Shown here one piece after another: positions 7,969 through 16,529 of a stretch of 19,972 bases of DNA. Numbering within the stretch: position 1 is the stretch's first letter; each line of letters begins with the position of its first letter. The translations under genes were made by a program, and so were the position numbers. Below the pieces are notes generated by a model. It saw only the letters and a list, made by a program, of their open reading frames with translations. It was not told the origin of the DNA and did not search any database. This DNA is from Proteobacteria bacterium UBA1844 (GTDB lineage: Bacteria > Pseudomonadota > Gammaproteobacteria > Steroidobacterales > Woeseiaceae): assembly GCA_002338615.1 (NCBI GenBank), contig DDIS01000165.1, positions 1-19,972 on the forward strand, read 5' to 3'.

Positions 7969-8382
7969 ATGCTCTGGATTAAATCAATACATATTATTTT
8001 TATGGTCACTTGGTTCGCAGGCTTGTTTTATTTACCACGGCTGTTTGTTTATCATGCCATGTGTACCGATCAGGCAGGCATTGATCGTTTCAAAGTAATG
8101 GAGCGTAAACTCTATTACGGCATCATGACGCCTGGCGCACTGTTGACGATCATTTTCGGAACCTGGTTATGGCTTGGATACGGTTTCTCAGGTTTGTGGC
8201 TGTATGTAAAGCTCGCTTTGGTCATTCTGCTAATCGCATATCACATTTATTGTGGCAAGTTGTTACTCGATTTCAAACATGACCGCAACCGACATAGCCA
8301 TGTTTATTATCGTTGGTTCAATGAAATCCCGGTTATTATTCTATTTGCAGTCGTTATCCTCGTCGTGGTCAAGCCCTGGTAA
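7969..8382 (+). CDS. hemJ: Protoporphyrinogen IX oxidase HemJ (UPF0093 family)
   Basis: A 137-residue protein with four membrane helices (about 5-22, 54-70, 78-98, 120-135), the usual length and layout for HemJ. Conserved features seen are the early His8 in IKSIHIIFMVTWFAGLFYLP, the LPRLFVYHA motif with Arg24, ERKLYYGIMTPGA, WLYVKLALV with Lys81, AYHIYCGK with His92, and the terminal RWFNEIPVI and VVVKPW. HemJ oxidises protoporphyrinogen IX to protoporphyrin IX in the inner membrane, the penultimate step of heme synthesis in bacteria lacking HemG or HemY. It is the only plus-strand gene in the window and converges on def with 23 bases between the stop codons. There is no sign of an operon partner. 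Confidence 0.93.
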   Translation: MLWIKSIHIIFMVTWFAGLFYLPRLFVYHAMCTDQAGIDRFKVMERKLYYGIMTPGALLTIIFGTWLWLGYGFSGLWLYVKLALVILLIAYHIYCGKLLLDFKHDRNRHSHVYYRWFNEIPVIILFAVVILVVVKPW

Positions 8383-8405
8383 TTGAGTAGATCCAAGAAT
8401 GGAAT

Positions 8406-8939
8406 TTATTCATCCATGACCTCTTCACCCGGAAACAACACATCAGTGAAACCGAAAGTGCGAAAATCGGTAATGCGCATGGGGTAGAGTATGCCTTGCA
8501 GGTGATCGCACTCATGTTGTACCACGCGTGCATGAAACCCCTCCACACTCCGATCGATGACATGACCAAATTGATCCACTCCCTGATACCGCAGCTGTGT
8601 ATAGCGTGGCACCCTACCGCGCAGTCCTGGAACACTCAAGCAGCCTTCCCAGTCTTCTTCCATCTTTTTCGTTAATGGGGTCAAAACTGGGTTGATCAAA
8701 ATGGTGAAGGGCACGGTCTCCGCTTTTGGATAGCGAGGGTTATAGCTCACCCCGAAAATGACCACTTGCAGATCAACGCCTATTTGTGGTGCAGCCAACC
8801 CCGCCCCATTGAGCGCTGCCATCGTATCCTGCATATCTTGAATCAGTCCATCGAGCTCGGGCGTATTGAATTTGTTCACTTTCTTAGCGACTTGCAGCAG
8901 ACGAGGGTCGCCCATTTTCAAAACAGTTCTAATCGTCAT
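8406..8939 (-). CDS. def: Peptide deformylase
   Basis: A 177-residue metalloenzyme that removes the formyl group from the N-terminal methionine of new proteins at the ribosome. All three family motifs are present: [10 protein letters not shown] (45-54), EGCLSVPG (98-105, metal ligand Cys100) and QHECDHLQG (141-149, ligands His142 and His146, catalytic Glu143). The ATG at 8939 overlaps the mtnP stop by 11 bases, so translation is probably coupled. It is not beside fmt, where def often sits in proteobacteria, so it may be a second deformylase copy; the rest of the genome would be needed to say. The base composition is near 50% GC by hand count, between the AT-rich left part and the GC-rich core. 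Confidence 0.95.
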   Translation of the reverse strand: MTIRTVLKMGDPRLLQVAKKVNKFNTPELDGLIQDMQDTMAALNGAGLAAPQIGVDLQVVIFGVSYNPRYPKAETVPFTILINPVLTPLTKKMEEDWEGCLSVPGLRGRVPRYTQLRYQGVDQFGHVIDRSVEGFHARVVQHECDHLQGILYPMRITDFRTFGFTDVLFPGEEVMDE

Positions 8940-9678
8940 TTATTATTACCAAATGTTCCAATATATTTCTCACACTTTCCATAGCTTTATCCAAAACAGC
9001 ATAAACCTCTTCCAACGGAATTGCACGTATACTCGCACCCCGACCGGCTGCATGATTGGCCACTGCCGCGATTGCCGCATAGGAAAGCCCCAACTCCCTA
9101 GCAAGTACGGCTTCTGGCCTACCCGTCATGCCGATCATATCAGCGCCATCTTGCTCTAATCGATTCACTTCGGCCGCCGTTTCGAGCCGCGGCCCCTGGG
9201 TCACCGCGTACACACCCCCGTTTTTGCAGCGGATCCCGGCGCGGGACGCCGCCGTGAGCAGCTGCTCTCTAAGCGCTTCTGCAAAAGGCTCGGTGAAGTC
9301 GAGATGTCGAACCCCGGCAGCACTACCCGTAAAGTAGGTTTGCTCCCGGCCCCAGGTATAATCCAGCAACTGGTCCGGCAGGGCCAGGTGGCCGCATTCA
9401 CCGGCCGCGCCAATGACACCGACGGTATTGAACGCGATAATCGCCCGTACCTTGAGTTCCGCGAGCGCCGCAATATTGGCCCGGTAATTCACAGCGTGCG
9501 CCGGGATGACATGGCCTGCCCCGTGACGCAACAAGCCGAATACTTGCTGCCCGCCTATCGTGAGCGTATGAATAGCGCCCGAGGGGTCGCCATAGGGCGT
9601 GCCGCGCTGCTCTGACGGGCTGTGAGCGACGTAATCCGAGAATCCCGAGCCCAGGATGACAGCATGGCGCTCAGGCAT
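8929..9678 (-). CDS. mtnP: S-methyl-5'-thioinosine (or thioadenosine) phosphorylase
   Basis: A 249-residue member of the PNP/MTAP family 2. It carries the phosphate-site RHG (51-53), HAVNYRANI (61-69), QGPRLET (161-167), [10 protein letters not shown] (181-190) and VANHAAGRG (206-214). The enzyme splits methylthio-nucleosides formed from polyamine or autoinducer synthesis to methylthioribose-1-phosphate and a base. The purine-pocket stretch NHAAGRG lacks the TDYD aspartates of adenosine-type MTAP. It also resembles the Pseudomonas aeruginosa methylthioinosine enzyme, likewise encoded next to nagZ, so methylthioinosine is the likelier substrate. The ATG at 9678 overlaps the nagZ stop as ATGCCTGA. 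Codon use changes within the gene: the C-terminal third uses TTA, AGG and ATA codons that the first two-thirds avoids. Confidence 0.9.
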   Translation of the reverse strand: MPERHAVILGSGFSDYVAHSPSEQRGTPYGDPSGAIHTLTIGGQQVFGLLRHGAGHVIPAHAVNYRANIAALAELKVRAIIAFNTVGVIGAAGECGHLALPDQLLDYTWGREQTYFTGSAAGVRHLDFTEPFAEALREQLLTAASRAGIRCKNGGVYAVTQGPRLETAAEVNRLEQDGADMIGMTGRPEAVLARELGLSYAAIAAVANHAAGRGASIRAIPLEEVYAVLDKAMESVRNILEHLVIINDD

Positions 9679-10717
9679 CGAGTGTCAGTTCCGGCGGATC
9701 GGTCCAGCGCTTGAGTGCGGTGCTCGCTGCGCGCCATTCGTCACTTGCTTGCAGTGCTTCACGCGAACGCTTGCCGGTGCCGTGCAAACGCGCGAGCCGT
9801 ACCAGCGACAACGGGTTTGAATAGTCGCGAAGCGCCTGCACCGTTTTCAGCGCAGCCGGACGGTCGTTGCACACCAGCACCATGTCACAGCCAGCCGCCA
9901 GGGCGAGCCTCGCACGTTCCGGCATCGGGCCATAGTTCGCTGCCGCTTTCATACTCAGGTCGTCGCAGAAAACGGCGCCATCGAAGCCAAGTCGCTCGCG
10001 CAACTCGCGCTGTACCCAGAACGATGAAAAACTGGCTGGCCACTCGTCCACCGACTGGTAGATGACATGTGCTGTCATCACGCCTGCGATCGCGGCATTG
10101 CCGATGAGCCTGTCATAGGGGCGCAAATCGTCGAGAATTTCCCCGTACTCGCGCCTGTCGAGGGGCAACTTGAGATGCGAGTCCGCCACCACCGCACCGT
10201 GGCCAGGAAAATGTTTTGCCACCGCGCCCATGCCGGCGTTTTTCAGGCCGCGGGCAAATTGCATTGCGAGCTCGGCGACCACCTCCGGGCGACGTGCAAA
10301 CGAACGGTCACCGATCACTTCACTCACCCCCCAGTCGAGATCGACACAGGGCGCAAAGCACAGGTCGATACCGACTGCCCGGAGTTCCGAGGCAATCAGC
10401 CAGCCAGCCTGGCGTGCCAGGGTCGCAGCACTGGTCGGGTCCTTGCGATATTCGCCCCCGATTACGCGCATCGGAGGAATGGCGGTAAAGCCGTCGCGAA
10501 AACGCTGAACCCGCCCGCCTTCATGATCCACTGCAACGAGTAGCGGCGGCTGGCGGAGCCCGCGAATCTCGCTGACGAGATCGGTAAGCTGCGCAGGTGA
10601 CGCGTAATTGCGGCTGAACAGCAATACGCCGCCGACCGCCGGTTCACGCAATAGTTCGCGATCCGCGGGGCTCAAAGCGGTGCCCTCAAAATCGAGCATT
10701 ACGGGTCCGAGTGACAT
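9671..10717 (-). CDS. nagZ: Beta-N-acetylhexosaminidase NagZ
   Basis: A 348-residue cytoplasmic glycoside hydrolase of family 3. It removes N-acetylglucosamine from anhydromuropeptides during peptidoglycan recycling. Seen motifs are GGVLLFSRNY (29-38), VAVDHEGGRVQRF (61-73), the family signature AKHFPGHGAVVADSH (167-181, with the catalytic His/Asp loop) and FCDDLSMKAA (250-259, nucleophile aspartate). The length is normal for the single-domain Gram-negative enzyme, and no signal peptide is present. It begins with ATG at 10717, 38 bases after rlmD. That gap is AT-rich and holds only a weak AATTTT/AAAATT stem. It overlaps mtnP by 8 bases, so these two are almost certainly co-translated. Confidence 0.96.
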   Translation of the reverse strand: MSLGPVMLDFEGTALSPADRELLREPAVGGVLLFSRNYASPAQLTDLVSEIRGLRQPPLLVAVDHEGGRVQRFRDGFTAIPPMRVIGGEYRKDPTSAATLARQAGWLIASELRAVGIDLCFAPCVDLDWGVSEVIGDRSFARRPEVVAELAMQFARGLKNAGMGAVAKHFPGHGAVVADSHLKLPLDRREYGEILDDLRPYDRLIGNAAIAGVMTAHVIYQSVDEWPASFSSFWVQRELRERLGFDGAVFCDDLSMKAAANYGPMPERARLALAAGCDMVLVCNDRPAALKTVQALRDYSNPLSLVRLARLHGTGKRSREALQASDEWRAASTALKRWTDPPELTLDA

Positions 10718-10755
10718 GCGTAAACGATAAATTTTACTCGAAGAAAATTCAATAT

Positions 10756-12081
10756 CTATTTGTTCTTTCTGGAAAAAATAGCCATAGACTCTACGTGTGC
10801 AGTGTGTGGAAACATATCCATGATGCCCGCCGATTCAAGCCGGTATCCCAACTCGTTGACCAGCACCGCCGCATCTCTGGCCAACGTACCCGGATGACAC
10901 GACACGTACACGATACGTCCCGGATCGAGTTTTCGCATCTGCGTGACAAGCTGAGCTGCACCGTCGCGTGCCGGGTCAAGCAAGACGCGATCCCATGTTC
11001 GCCGCATCCAGTCTTCGCTGCCATTGACCGCGGACAAGTCGGCGACACCAAACTTTGCATTCGGGAGCTTGTTGCGCTCTGCATTCTGCCGCGCTCGTTC
11101 AACCAGCACGGGCTCGCCCTCGAGTCCCAGTACCTCACTCGCGCGACGCGCCAGCGGCAGGGAGAAGTTGCCGATACCACAGTACAGGTCGAGTACCCGG
11201 TCGCCTGGCTGCGGATCGAGCAGATCAATTGCTGCCGCCACCATGTGACGATTGACGGCGGCGTTGATCTGCACAAAATCGACCGGCGAAAATTCAATTT
11301 CAACATCGAAGTCCGGCAACGCGTAGTGCAGCTTTTCGCGCGGCAGGCCGATGTCAAGCAGCTCGAGTGAGTCAAGTCCTCCGGCTTGCAGCCAGACCTC
11401 CACATCGTGCTGCCGTGAAAAAGTCTCGAGGCGGGTGCGATCAGCACCCGAGGGCGGATCGAGCACCCGAAAGACCAGGGCTGTCGCATTATCGGCGACT
11501 GCCACTTCGATCTGCGGCAGACGCGCACGAATCGACAACGTACCGATCAGTTCGCTTAGCGCCGCAATCAAGGCATCCATAGGCTCCGCGAGCACCTCGC
11601 AACGCTGCATATCGGTCACGAACGGCGCATGGCGTTCGCGAAACCCCACCAGCACCCGGCCTTTCGCCGGCACATCCTTCACGGCAAGGCGAGCACGCCG
11701 GCGATAGTTCCACGTTTGGCCGGTGATCGGCTCCAGCCAGGACTCCGGCGCAACCTTGCCAATTCTGAGCAGAGCGTCTTTGAGTGACTGAAACTTGATT
11801 TCCAGTTGTCGCTCGTGGCTGATGTGCTGCAGCGCGCAGCCGCCGCAGCGTCCAAATACTGCACATTTCGGCTGCACCCGGTCTTTGGATGCGTCCAGTA
11901 CCTCGAGCAGTTCCGCTTCATCGAAGTTGCGCTTGCGCTTGCGGCGCAGGAACTGCACTCGCTCCCCGGCCAAAGCGCCAGCAACGAACACCTTCTTGCC
12001 TTCACCCGCGACGATACCGCGACCGTCATGCGTAACCGAAATGATCTCGCCGATTTCCGCTTCCGGACGCTTCCTGGCCAT
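10756..12081 (-). CDS. rlmD: 23S rRNA (uracil-1939 C5) methyltransferase RlmD
   Basis: An RNA m5U methyltransferase of the RlmD/RumA type. Numbered from the 12081 start, it has an N-terminal TRAM-like domain (8-65) and four iron-sulfur cysteines at 73, 79, 82 (QPKCAVFGRCGGC) and 161 (MQRCEVL). The SAM site is VLDLYCGIGNFSLPLA (296-311), followed by LLDPARDGA. The catalytic Cys395 is in YVSCHPGTLARD. The iron-sulfur set fits RlmD better than TrmA, which lacks it. The chosen ATG shares its A with the upstream stop (TGATG), typical of coupled translation. Another ATG at 12096 adds MARAL and is possible. It lies between the exonuclease and nagZ genes. Confidence 0.94.
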   Translation of the reverse strand: MARKRPEAEIGEIISVTHDGRGIVAGEGKKVFVAGALAGERVQFLRRKRKRNFDEAELLEVLDASKDRVQPKCAVFGRCGGCALQHISHERQLEIKFQSLKDALLRIGKVAPESWLEPITGQTWNYRRRARLAVKDVPAKGRVLVGFRERHAPFVTDMQRCEVLAEPMDALIAALSELIGTLSIRARLPQIEVAVADNATALVFRVLDPPSGADRTRLETFSRQHDVEVWLQAGGLDSLELLDIGLPREKLHYALPDFDVEIEFSPVDFVQINAAVNRHMVAAAIDLLDPQPGDRVLDLYCGIGNFSLPLARRASEVLGLEGEPVLVERARQNAERNKLPNAKFGVADLSAVNGSEDWMRRTWDRVLLDPARDGAAQLVTQMRKLDPGRIVYVSCHPGTLARDAAVLVNELGYRLESAGIMDMFPHTAHVESMAIFSRKNK

Positions 12082-12854
12082 CAGTGCCCGTGCCATGCCT
12101 GCAGGAATTCGTCGAGGTGCGGCTGCTGCAATCCGACCAGCGTGCTTCGCACCAGTTCGAATTCGCGCTCAAGATCAGCCTCGTCAAGCTGGCCGCGCAT
12201 ATGCTGGAACCTGAGATACACAAGCCAGGTGTTCAGTACATCCGTCTCGCAATAGTCCCTTATTTCGCTGAGGCCGCCTGCAAGATAGGTTGCCCATACC
12301 TTGTCGCCGCTCATGCCCAGTTTACCCGGGAACCCCAGCATCACCGCGATCTCATCAAGCTTTGCATATGCCCGGTTATTGTAATTGGCAAGCACATCCA
12401 TGAGATCGACATGGCGCCAGTGAAAGCGGGCCAGGTAATTATTCCACTTGAAATCGCGATCGCTCTCGCCGATTTCCCAGTAACGAGGCGCCTGGATACC
12501 ATGTTTCAGCGCCCGGTAGTGCAACACGGGCAAATCGAATCCACTGCCGTTCCAGGACACCAGGTCCGGCGTATATTTGTCGATGCCATCAAAAAAGCGC
12601 CGCACCAGGTCCGCTTCATCGGATGCGGTATCGCCGAGACTCCAGACACGAAAACTGTCCTGGCTGCGAAGGGCGACCGAGATTGCAACAATTCTATGCT
12701 GATGCAACGGTAGAAATTCCGTGCCGCTTGCCTGTTGGCGCTTGAACGTCATCGCCGTCGCTACGTCTTCGTCGCTCAAGCCATGCAGGCCAAGTAACTG
12801 TCGACCGAGTTCCACATCGGGAACTGTTTCAATATCAAATGAAAAGCAATGCAT
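12081..12854 (-). CDS. Predicted 3'-5' exonuclease related to PolB family exonuclease domain
   Basis: A 257-residue protein with a stand-alone DEDDy exonuclease domain. Exo I is FDIET with Asp7 and Glu9, Exo II is SWNGSGFDLPVL with Asp107, and Exo III is YCETDVLNTW with Tyr201 and Asp205. It matches the family of uncharacterised proteobacterial proteins annotated as 'predicted 3'-5' exonuclease related to the exonuclease domain of PolB'. It has no polymerase domain. The real substrate (DNA or RNA) is not established. The ATG at 12854 follows the acpS stop by 5 bases, and the stop overlaps the rlmD ATG. This gene is found near acpS, nagZ and rlmD in other proteobacteria. Confidence 0.88.
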   Translation of the reverse strand: MHCFSFDIETVPDVELGRQLLGLHGLSDEDVATAMTFKRQQASGTEFLPLHQHRIVAISVALRSQDSFRVWSLGDTASDEADLVRRFFDGIDKYTPDLVSWNGSGFDLPVLHYRALKHGIQAPRYWEIGESDRDFKWNNYLARFHWRHVDLMDVLANYNNRAYAKLDEIAVMLGFPGKLGMSGDKVWATYLAGGLSEIRDYCETDVLNTWLVYLRFQHMRGQLDEADLEREFELVRSTLVGLQQPHLDEFLQAWHGH

Positions 12855-12859
12855 GATGC

Positions 12860-13255
12860 TTAATTGTCCTCAGCCGCTTCCACCACGGCAAATGCAATGA
12901 CCAGCCCGGCATCATCGGTCAGGCTGACATGCCCGGCGCCAATTCCGAGTTCCTCGCAAACGCGCCGGCCGCGCGGAGAGAAAATGACCAGCGGTCGTCC
13001 CCAGTTGTTGTTCGTGATACCGACATCCCGAACCCAGACGCCGTGTGCAAAACCGGTACCCATCGCTTTTACCGTTGCCTCCTTGCCTGCAAAGCGCATG
13101 GCGAGGAAGCGCACCGGTTGCCGGCTGCGATGAAACAATTCGAGCTCCTCCGGCATCAATATGCGCCGTACAAAGCGCTCGCCAAAACGGTCGTAAACAG
13201 CTTGAACGCGGGCCAATTCGACGACATCCGTGCCAACGCCGAAAATCATTTGCAC
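12860..13255 (-). CDS. acpS: Holo-[acyl-carrier-protein] synthase
   Basis: A 131-residue AcpS-type phosphopantetheinyl transferase. It moves 4'-phosphopantetheine from coenzyme A to the serine of acyl carrier protein for fatty acid synthesis. The magnesium-binding motifs are FGVGTDVVELARV with Asp10, and RFAGKEATVKAMGTG with Glu59; the C-terminal HVSLTDDAGLVIAFAVVE strand is also typical. The start is GTG at 13255 (one base after the pdxJ stop) or the ATG at 13249, which gives MIFGVGTD and also fits the family. It lies directly after pdxJ, as in Escherichia coli. Confidence 0.95.
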   Translation of the reverse strand: MQMIFGVGTDVVELARVQAVYDRFGERFVRRILMPEELELFHRSRQPVRFLAMRFAGKEATVKAMGTGFAHGVWVRDVGITNNNWGRPLVIFSPRGRRVCEELGIGAGHVSLTDDAGLVIAFAVVEAAEDN

Positions 13256-13256
13256 G

Positions 13257-14000
13257 TCACGCGGCGCGTGCCTCGCGCATCAAGCGCTTCATTTCGGACA
13301 CCGCGACGGCCAGGCCATCAAACACGGCTCGTGCAATTATGGAATGGCCGATATTCAACTCGACTATCGCCGCAATGCGCGCAATGGCGGCGACATTGTC
13401 GTAGTGCAAACCATGCCCGGCATTGATCACGAGCCCGAGCTCATGGCCATAACGCACAGCATCAGCGATACGCTGCAATTCATGCTGTTGCATGGCCCCG
13501 GATGCCTCCGCGTAGGCGCCGGTATGTAGTTCCACGACCGGCGCGCCAGCCGCTATCGCCGCGTCCAGCTGGTGTCTGTCCGGGTCGATGAACAGCGAGG
13601 CACGGATGCCTGCGTCAGCGAGCTGCTCGCACGCCGCCCGCACCCGTGGCAATTGCGCTGCAACATCGAGACCACCTTCGGTTGTAATTTCCTCGCGCTT
13701 CTCCGGTACCAGGCAGACGTCTCTCGGCAGCGTACGAACCGCAATCGCGAGCATTTCATCCGTCACCGCACATTCGAGGTTCATATGCGTCGTGAGGCAC
13801 GCCTTGATTTCTTCGAGGTCCTGGTCACGGATATGACGCCGGTCTTCGCGCAAGTGCACCGTAATGCTGTCACCACCCGCCTGCTCGGCCAATGCAACCG
13901 CGTCTGCCGGTCTCGGGTAGCGGGTGCCGCGTGCCTGGCGCAGCGTCGCTATGTGATCGATATTGACGCCCAGCAAAATTTTATCTTCTTGCACTATCAA
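13257..14000 (-). CDS. pdxJ: Pyridoxine 5'-phosphate synthase PdxJ
   Basis: A 247-residue TIM-barrel enzyme that condenses 1-deoxyxylulose 5-phosphate with 3-amino-2-oxopropyl phosphate to pyridoxine 5'-phosphate, in the DXP-dependent vitamin B6 route. Clear motifs are [32 protein letters not shown] (His49), MNLECA (Glu76), [27 protein letters not shown] (His196) and [15 protein letters not shown]. His49, Glu76 and His196 correspond to the known acid-base residues. The most upstream start is TTG at 14000, overlapping the recO stop as TTGA. The GTG at 13994 has a GACGAG element at better spacing and may be the true start. Confidence 0.96.
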   Translation of the reverse strand: MIVQEDKILLGVNIDHIATLRQARGTRYPRPADAVALAEQAGGDSITVHLREDRRHIRDQDLEEIKACLTTHMNLECAVTDEMLAIAVRTLPRDVCLVPEKREEITTEGGLDVAAQLPRVRAACEQLADAGIRASLFIDPDRHQLDAAIAAGAPVVELHTGAYAEASGAMQQHELQRIADAVRYGHELGLVINAGHGLHYDNVAAIARIAAIVELNIGHSIIARAVFDGLAVAVSEMKRLMREARAA

Positions 14001-14764
14001 ATCTCGTCTTCATTGTTGATTCTCACCGGGCTCTCTATCTTAGCCTGCCCCCGGTGCAGGTCGAGCAGAACTTTGCGGCTCTTGAGCTCTTTGCCGCCCA
14101 GATGAAATGCGAGTATTGCCCTTAGCAGGCGATTGGCCGCGCGTAACACAGCCCGGTCTTCGAAACGCTGTTCGCGAATGCCGATCAGTGCCGCGCCCGC
14201 AAAGATCATATTACCGGTATCACGCTGTACCTGCACCGGTCCCTGCTCGGGGCGATACTCGTAATGCATTTCGGGATCGAGCTCATCACCCGTTAGTGCG
14301 TCGTGGCCCAACGCGAGACCGTAGCCTAGCAGGCTAAGGAGCTCGATCTCGAAGCGCCGCAGTAGCGCCGCTGGCTCATCCGTAGCCGCCATGTTCGCAA
14401 TGGTTTGCCGGTATGCGCTGAAGACCTCCGGTTGCGGATCGTGTCGATGCAAAAAAAACAGCAGCAACTCGTTGAGGTAATAGCCGGACAACAAGGAGTC
14501 GCCTTTGAGCGTCAGCGGCCTGCCATCGATTTCCGCCCCTGTCAGGGTGCCAAGATCGGAGCGCAGCAGCCAGGCAACGCGCAACGGCATGAACGGTCTC
14601 AAAACTCCTTTTAGCCTTGACTTCGTAGACCGCGCGCCGCGCGCGATGAGTGCCAGCCGGCCATGATCCTGGCTGAAAATGTCAAGCAACAGGCTGGAAT
14701 CCTTAAATGGGCGATGATGCAGCAACAGTGCTGGCTGCTGCTCGATCCTTTGGCCACTTTTCAT
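13997..14764 (-). CDS. recO: DNA repair protein RecO
   Basis: RecO loads RecA onto SSB-coated single-stranded DNA with RecR in the RecF pathway and anneals complementary strands. The N terminus, with [22 protein letters not shown] then [11 protein letters not shown], is the OB-fold with its conserved basic strand. The middle is the usual helical domain ([34 protein letters not shown]). The zinc cysteines of Gram-positive RecO are absent, as is common in gammaproteobacteria. I chose the ATG at 14764 (255 residues), because [16 protein letters not shown] lines up with known N termini. A TTG at 14815 overlaps the era stop as TTGA and would add 17 residues. It sits in the standard rnc-era-recO-pdxJ order. 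Confidence 0.9.
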   Translation of the reverse strand: MKSGQRIEQQPALLLHHRPFKDSSLLLDIFSQDHGRLALIARGARSTKSRLKGVLRPFMPLRVAWLLRSDLGTLTGAEIDGRPLTLKGDSLLSGYYLNELLLFFLHRHDPQPEVFSAYRQTIANMAATDEPAALLRRFEIELLSLLGYGLALGHDALTGDELDPEMHYEYRPEQGPVQVQRDTGNMIFAGAALIGIREQRFEDRAVLRAANRLLRAILAFHLGGKELKSRKVLLDLHRGQAKIESPVRINNEDEI

Positions 14765-14811
14765 CGATAAATCAGCGCTTGACGGGTTGGTATATGGCGC
14801 GTCGGATCCAA

Positions 14812-15726
14812 TCAAGGCAGATCGAAACCAAGCGATTTAAGATCCTGCTCGCTGTCGGCCCAGTTGTGGCGAACCTTGACCCAAAGCTCCAGGTGTACTG
14901 GTTTGCCGAGCTGCTCTTTCAACTCAACGCGCGCGGCACGGCCGATTTTCTTCAGCGCACCACCACTTTTGCCAACGACGATACCCTTCTGGCTGTCGCG
15001 CTCTACCCAGATAATCGCACTGATTGTCAGTTTGCCATCCTTTTCCTCATAGCGCTCGATCGCCACCGTGAGGCCGTACGGCAACTCCTGGTGCAGCGCC
15101 AATGTGAGCTTTTCGCGAATGGTTTCTGCGGCATGAAATTCCGGACCGCGATCGGTACGCGCAGTATCCGGGTACAAGGGCCCGGACACAGGCAGGTTGG
15201 CGACGATCAAACCTTGCAATGCCTCGAGACCGCTGCCCTTGCTCGCTGATACGGGAACAAGTTCGAGAAAGGAATGCGCGCCCGCGAGGGTCGCGAGTTC
15301 CTGCAACAGTGAGTCTTTGCGTCGCAGTTTGTCCACCTTGTTCAGCACGGCAATAGCCGGGACACCGCTCTCTTTTATCATGCCGAGGACGTCCGCATCT
15401 TCCTCCGTCCAGCGCCCTGCCTCGATCACAAACAGCAGCAGGTCAGCGTCAGCGAGTGCGCTCGCAGCCGTGCGATTCATCAATCGATTCATGGCCTTGC
15501 CGGCGCTGCGATGCAGTCCCGGCGTGTCCACGAACAAAACCTGGGCATTGTCCGCCTGCAGGATCGCAAGTATCCGGTGACGTGTAGTTTGTGGTTTTGC
15601 GGTCACGATGCTGACCTTGTTGCCAACCAGGGCATTGATCAGGGTAGACTTGCCAACGTTTGGACGGCCGACCACCGCGACAAAGCCGCAGCGAAAATCA
15701 TGAGAACCTGTCTCAGGAGCCATCAC
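14812..15726 (-). CDS. era: GTPase Era
   Basis: A 304-residue essential GTPase that binds 16S rRNA near its 3' end during 30S subunit maturation. Its GTPase motifs are GRPNVGKST (20-28), the PQTTRH effector region (45-50), DTPG (67-70), NKVD (129-132) and VSASKGSG (158-165). The C-terminal KH domain has GIVVGKSGGALKKIGRAARV and ends in LWVKVRHNWADS. The length is normal. The annotated start is GTG at 15726; the next codon is ATG, and either overlaps the end of rnc (14 or 11 bases). Coupled expression with RNase III is the known arrangement in proteobacteria. Confidence 0.96.
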   Translation of the reverse strand: MMAPETGSHDFRCGFVAVVGRPNVGKSTLINALVGNKVSIVTAKPQTTRHRILAILQADNAQVLFVDTPGLHRSAGKAMNRLMNRTAASALADADLLLFVIEAGRWTEEDADVLGMIKESGVPAIAVLNKVDKLRRKDSLLQELATLAGAHSFLELVPVSASKGSGLEALQGLIVANLPVSGPLYPDTARTDRGPEFHAAETIREKLTLALHQELPYGLTVAIERYEEKDGKLTISAIIWVERDSQKGIVVGKSGGALKKIGRAARVELKEQLGKPVHLELWVKVRHNWADSEQDLKSLGFDLP

Positions 15727-16402
15727 TCGTCCCTGTCAGTTCGGCCAGCATATGCCGTGCGGATTGTTGTTCGGCACTGCGGCGCGAGGAGCCGCGCCCG
15801 ATTGCAATTTCGACGACCCCTTCTATAACGCAGCGAACCTCAAAGACCTGCCTGTGTGCCTGCCCGCTGACACCGGCAAGCTGGTATTCGGGGAGGTTCA
15901 TTTTTCGCGCCTGCAGCCACTCCTGCAATTGCGTTTTCGAGTCGCGAAGACCCCGGGGGTCCGGCAAATGCTCGAGCCGCTCACCGTACACGCGCACGAT
16001 TATCTTTGCCGCCGCTGCGAAGCCCTGATCGAGGTACACAGCGCCAAACAACGCCTCTACCGCATCGGCCAGTATGGACGCGCGGCGGTGACCACCCGTC
16101 TTTTTTTCGCCACCACCAAGGATAAGATACTCGCCAATACCCAGTTCGCCACCAAGCTCGGCCAAGGTCTTGTCTTTTACAAGAGACGACCGCAAGCGAC
16201 TCAAATCGCCCTCGTCGGCATGCGGCATCGCGCGAAAGACAATTTCGGAAATTACTGTATCCAATACCGCGTCGCCCAGAAATTCCAGTCGTTCGTTACT
16301 GCCTCCATCGGCACTGCGATGCGTCAACGCCTGCGTAAACAGGCGCGCATCTGCGAATTCGTAATCCAGCGTGGCTTTGAGCCAACGTATGGCCTTGTCC
16401 AA
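15713..16402 (-). CDS. rnc: Ribonuclease III
   Basis: A 229-residue double-strand-specific endoribonuclease that processes rRNA precursors and regulatory RNAs. The signature NERLEFLGD (37-45) holds Glu40 and Asp44; the second acidic pair is ILADAVEALFGA (Asp113, Glu116). The C-terminal double-stranded-RNA binding domain spans about 155-225 and ends GRGSSRRSAEQQSA. Nothing is truncated: the N terminus LDKAIRWLKATLDYEF matches family length from a TTG at 16402. No ATG or GTG is in frame upstream before the family match is lost, and the ribosome binding site is weak. A perfect AGGAGG lies about 75 bases upstream without an obvious start codon (see findings). Confidence 0.93.
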   Translation of the reverse strand: MDKAIRWLKATLDYEFADARLFTQALTHRSADGGSNERLEFLGDAVLDTVISEIVFRAMPHADEGDLSRLRSSLVKDKTLAELGGELGIGEYLILGGGEKKTGGHRRASILADAVEALFGAVYLDQGFAAAAKIIVRVYGERLEHLPDPRGLRDSKTQLQEWLQARKMNLPEYQLAGVSGQAHRQVFEVRCVIEGVVEIAIGRGSSRRSAEQQSARHMLAELTGTSDGS

Positions 16403-16529
16403 GGTATCGCCCGGCTTGCTGCGCTTGCTCGTGTAATGGAATATGCTTCCTGGTGTGGCAAACGTCGTTTTATGAACCCTCCTGGCTAGTAGAATCGCGC
16501 TGGCATTGCGAATCGCAAGAGGTTTATAT

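Noticed and set aside
10730..10749. AATTTT/AAAATT stem between rlmD and nagZ as a terminator
   Set aside because: The stem is only A-T pairs with an 8-base loop; too unstable to call.
10711..11370. Plus-strand open frame of about 219 codons
   Set aside because: It is antisense to rlmD and shows no family motif; the rlmD frame has iron-sulfur, SAM and catalytic motifs.
15752..16489. Long plus-strand open frame of 245 codons
   Set aside because: It lies opposite rnc, which has clear catalytic motifs; the plus-strand product resembles nothing and is a shadow of GC-rich codon use.
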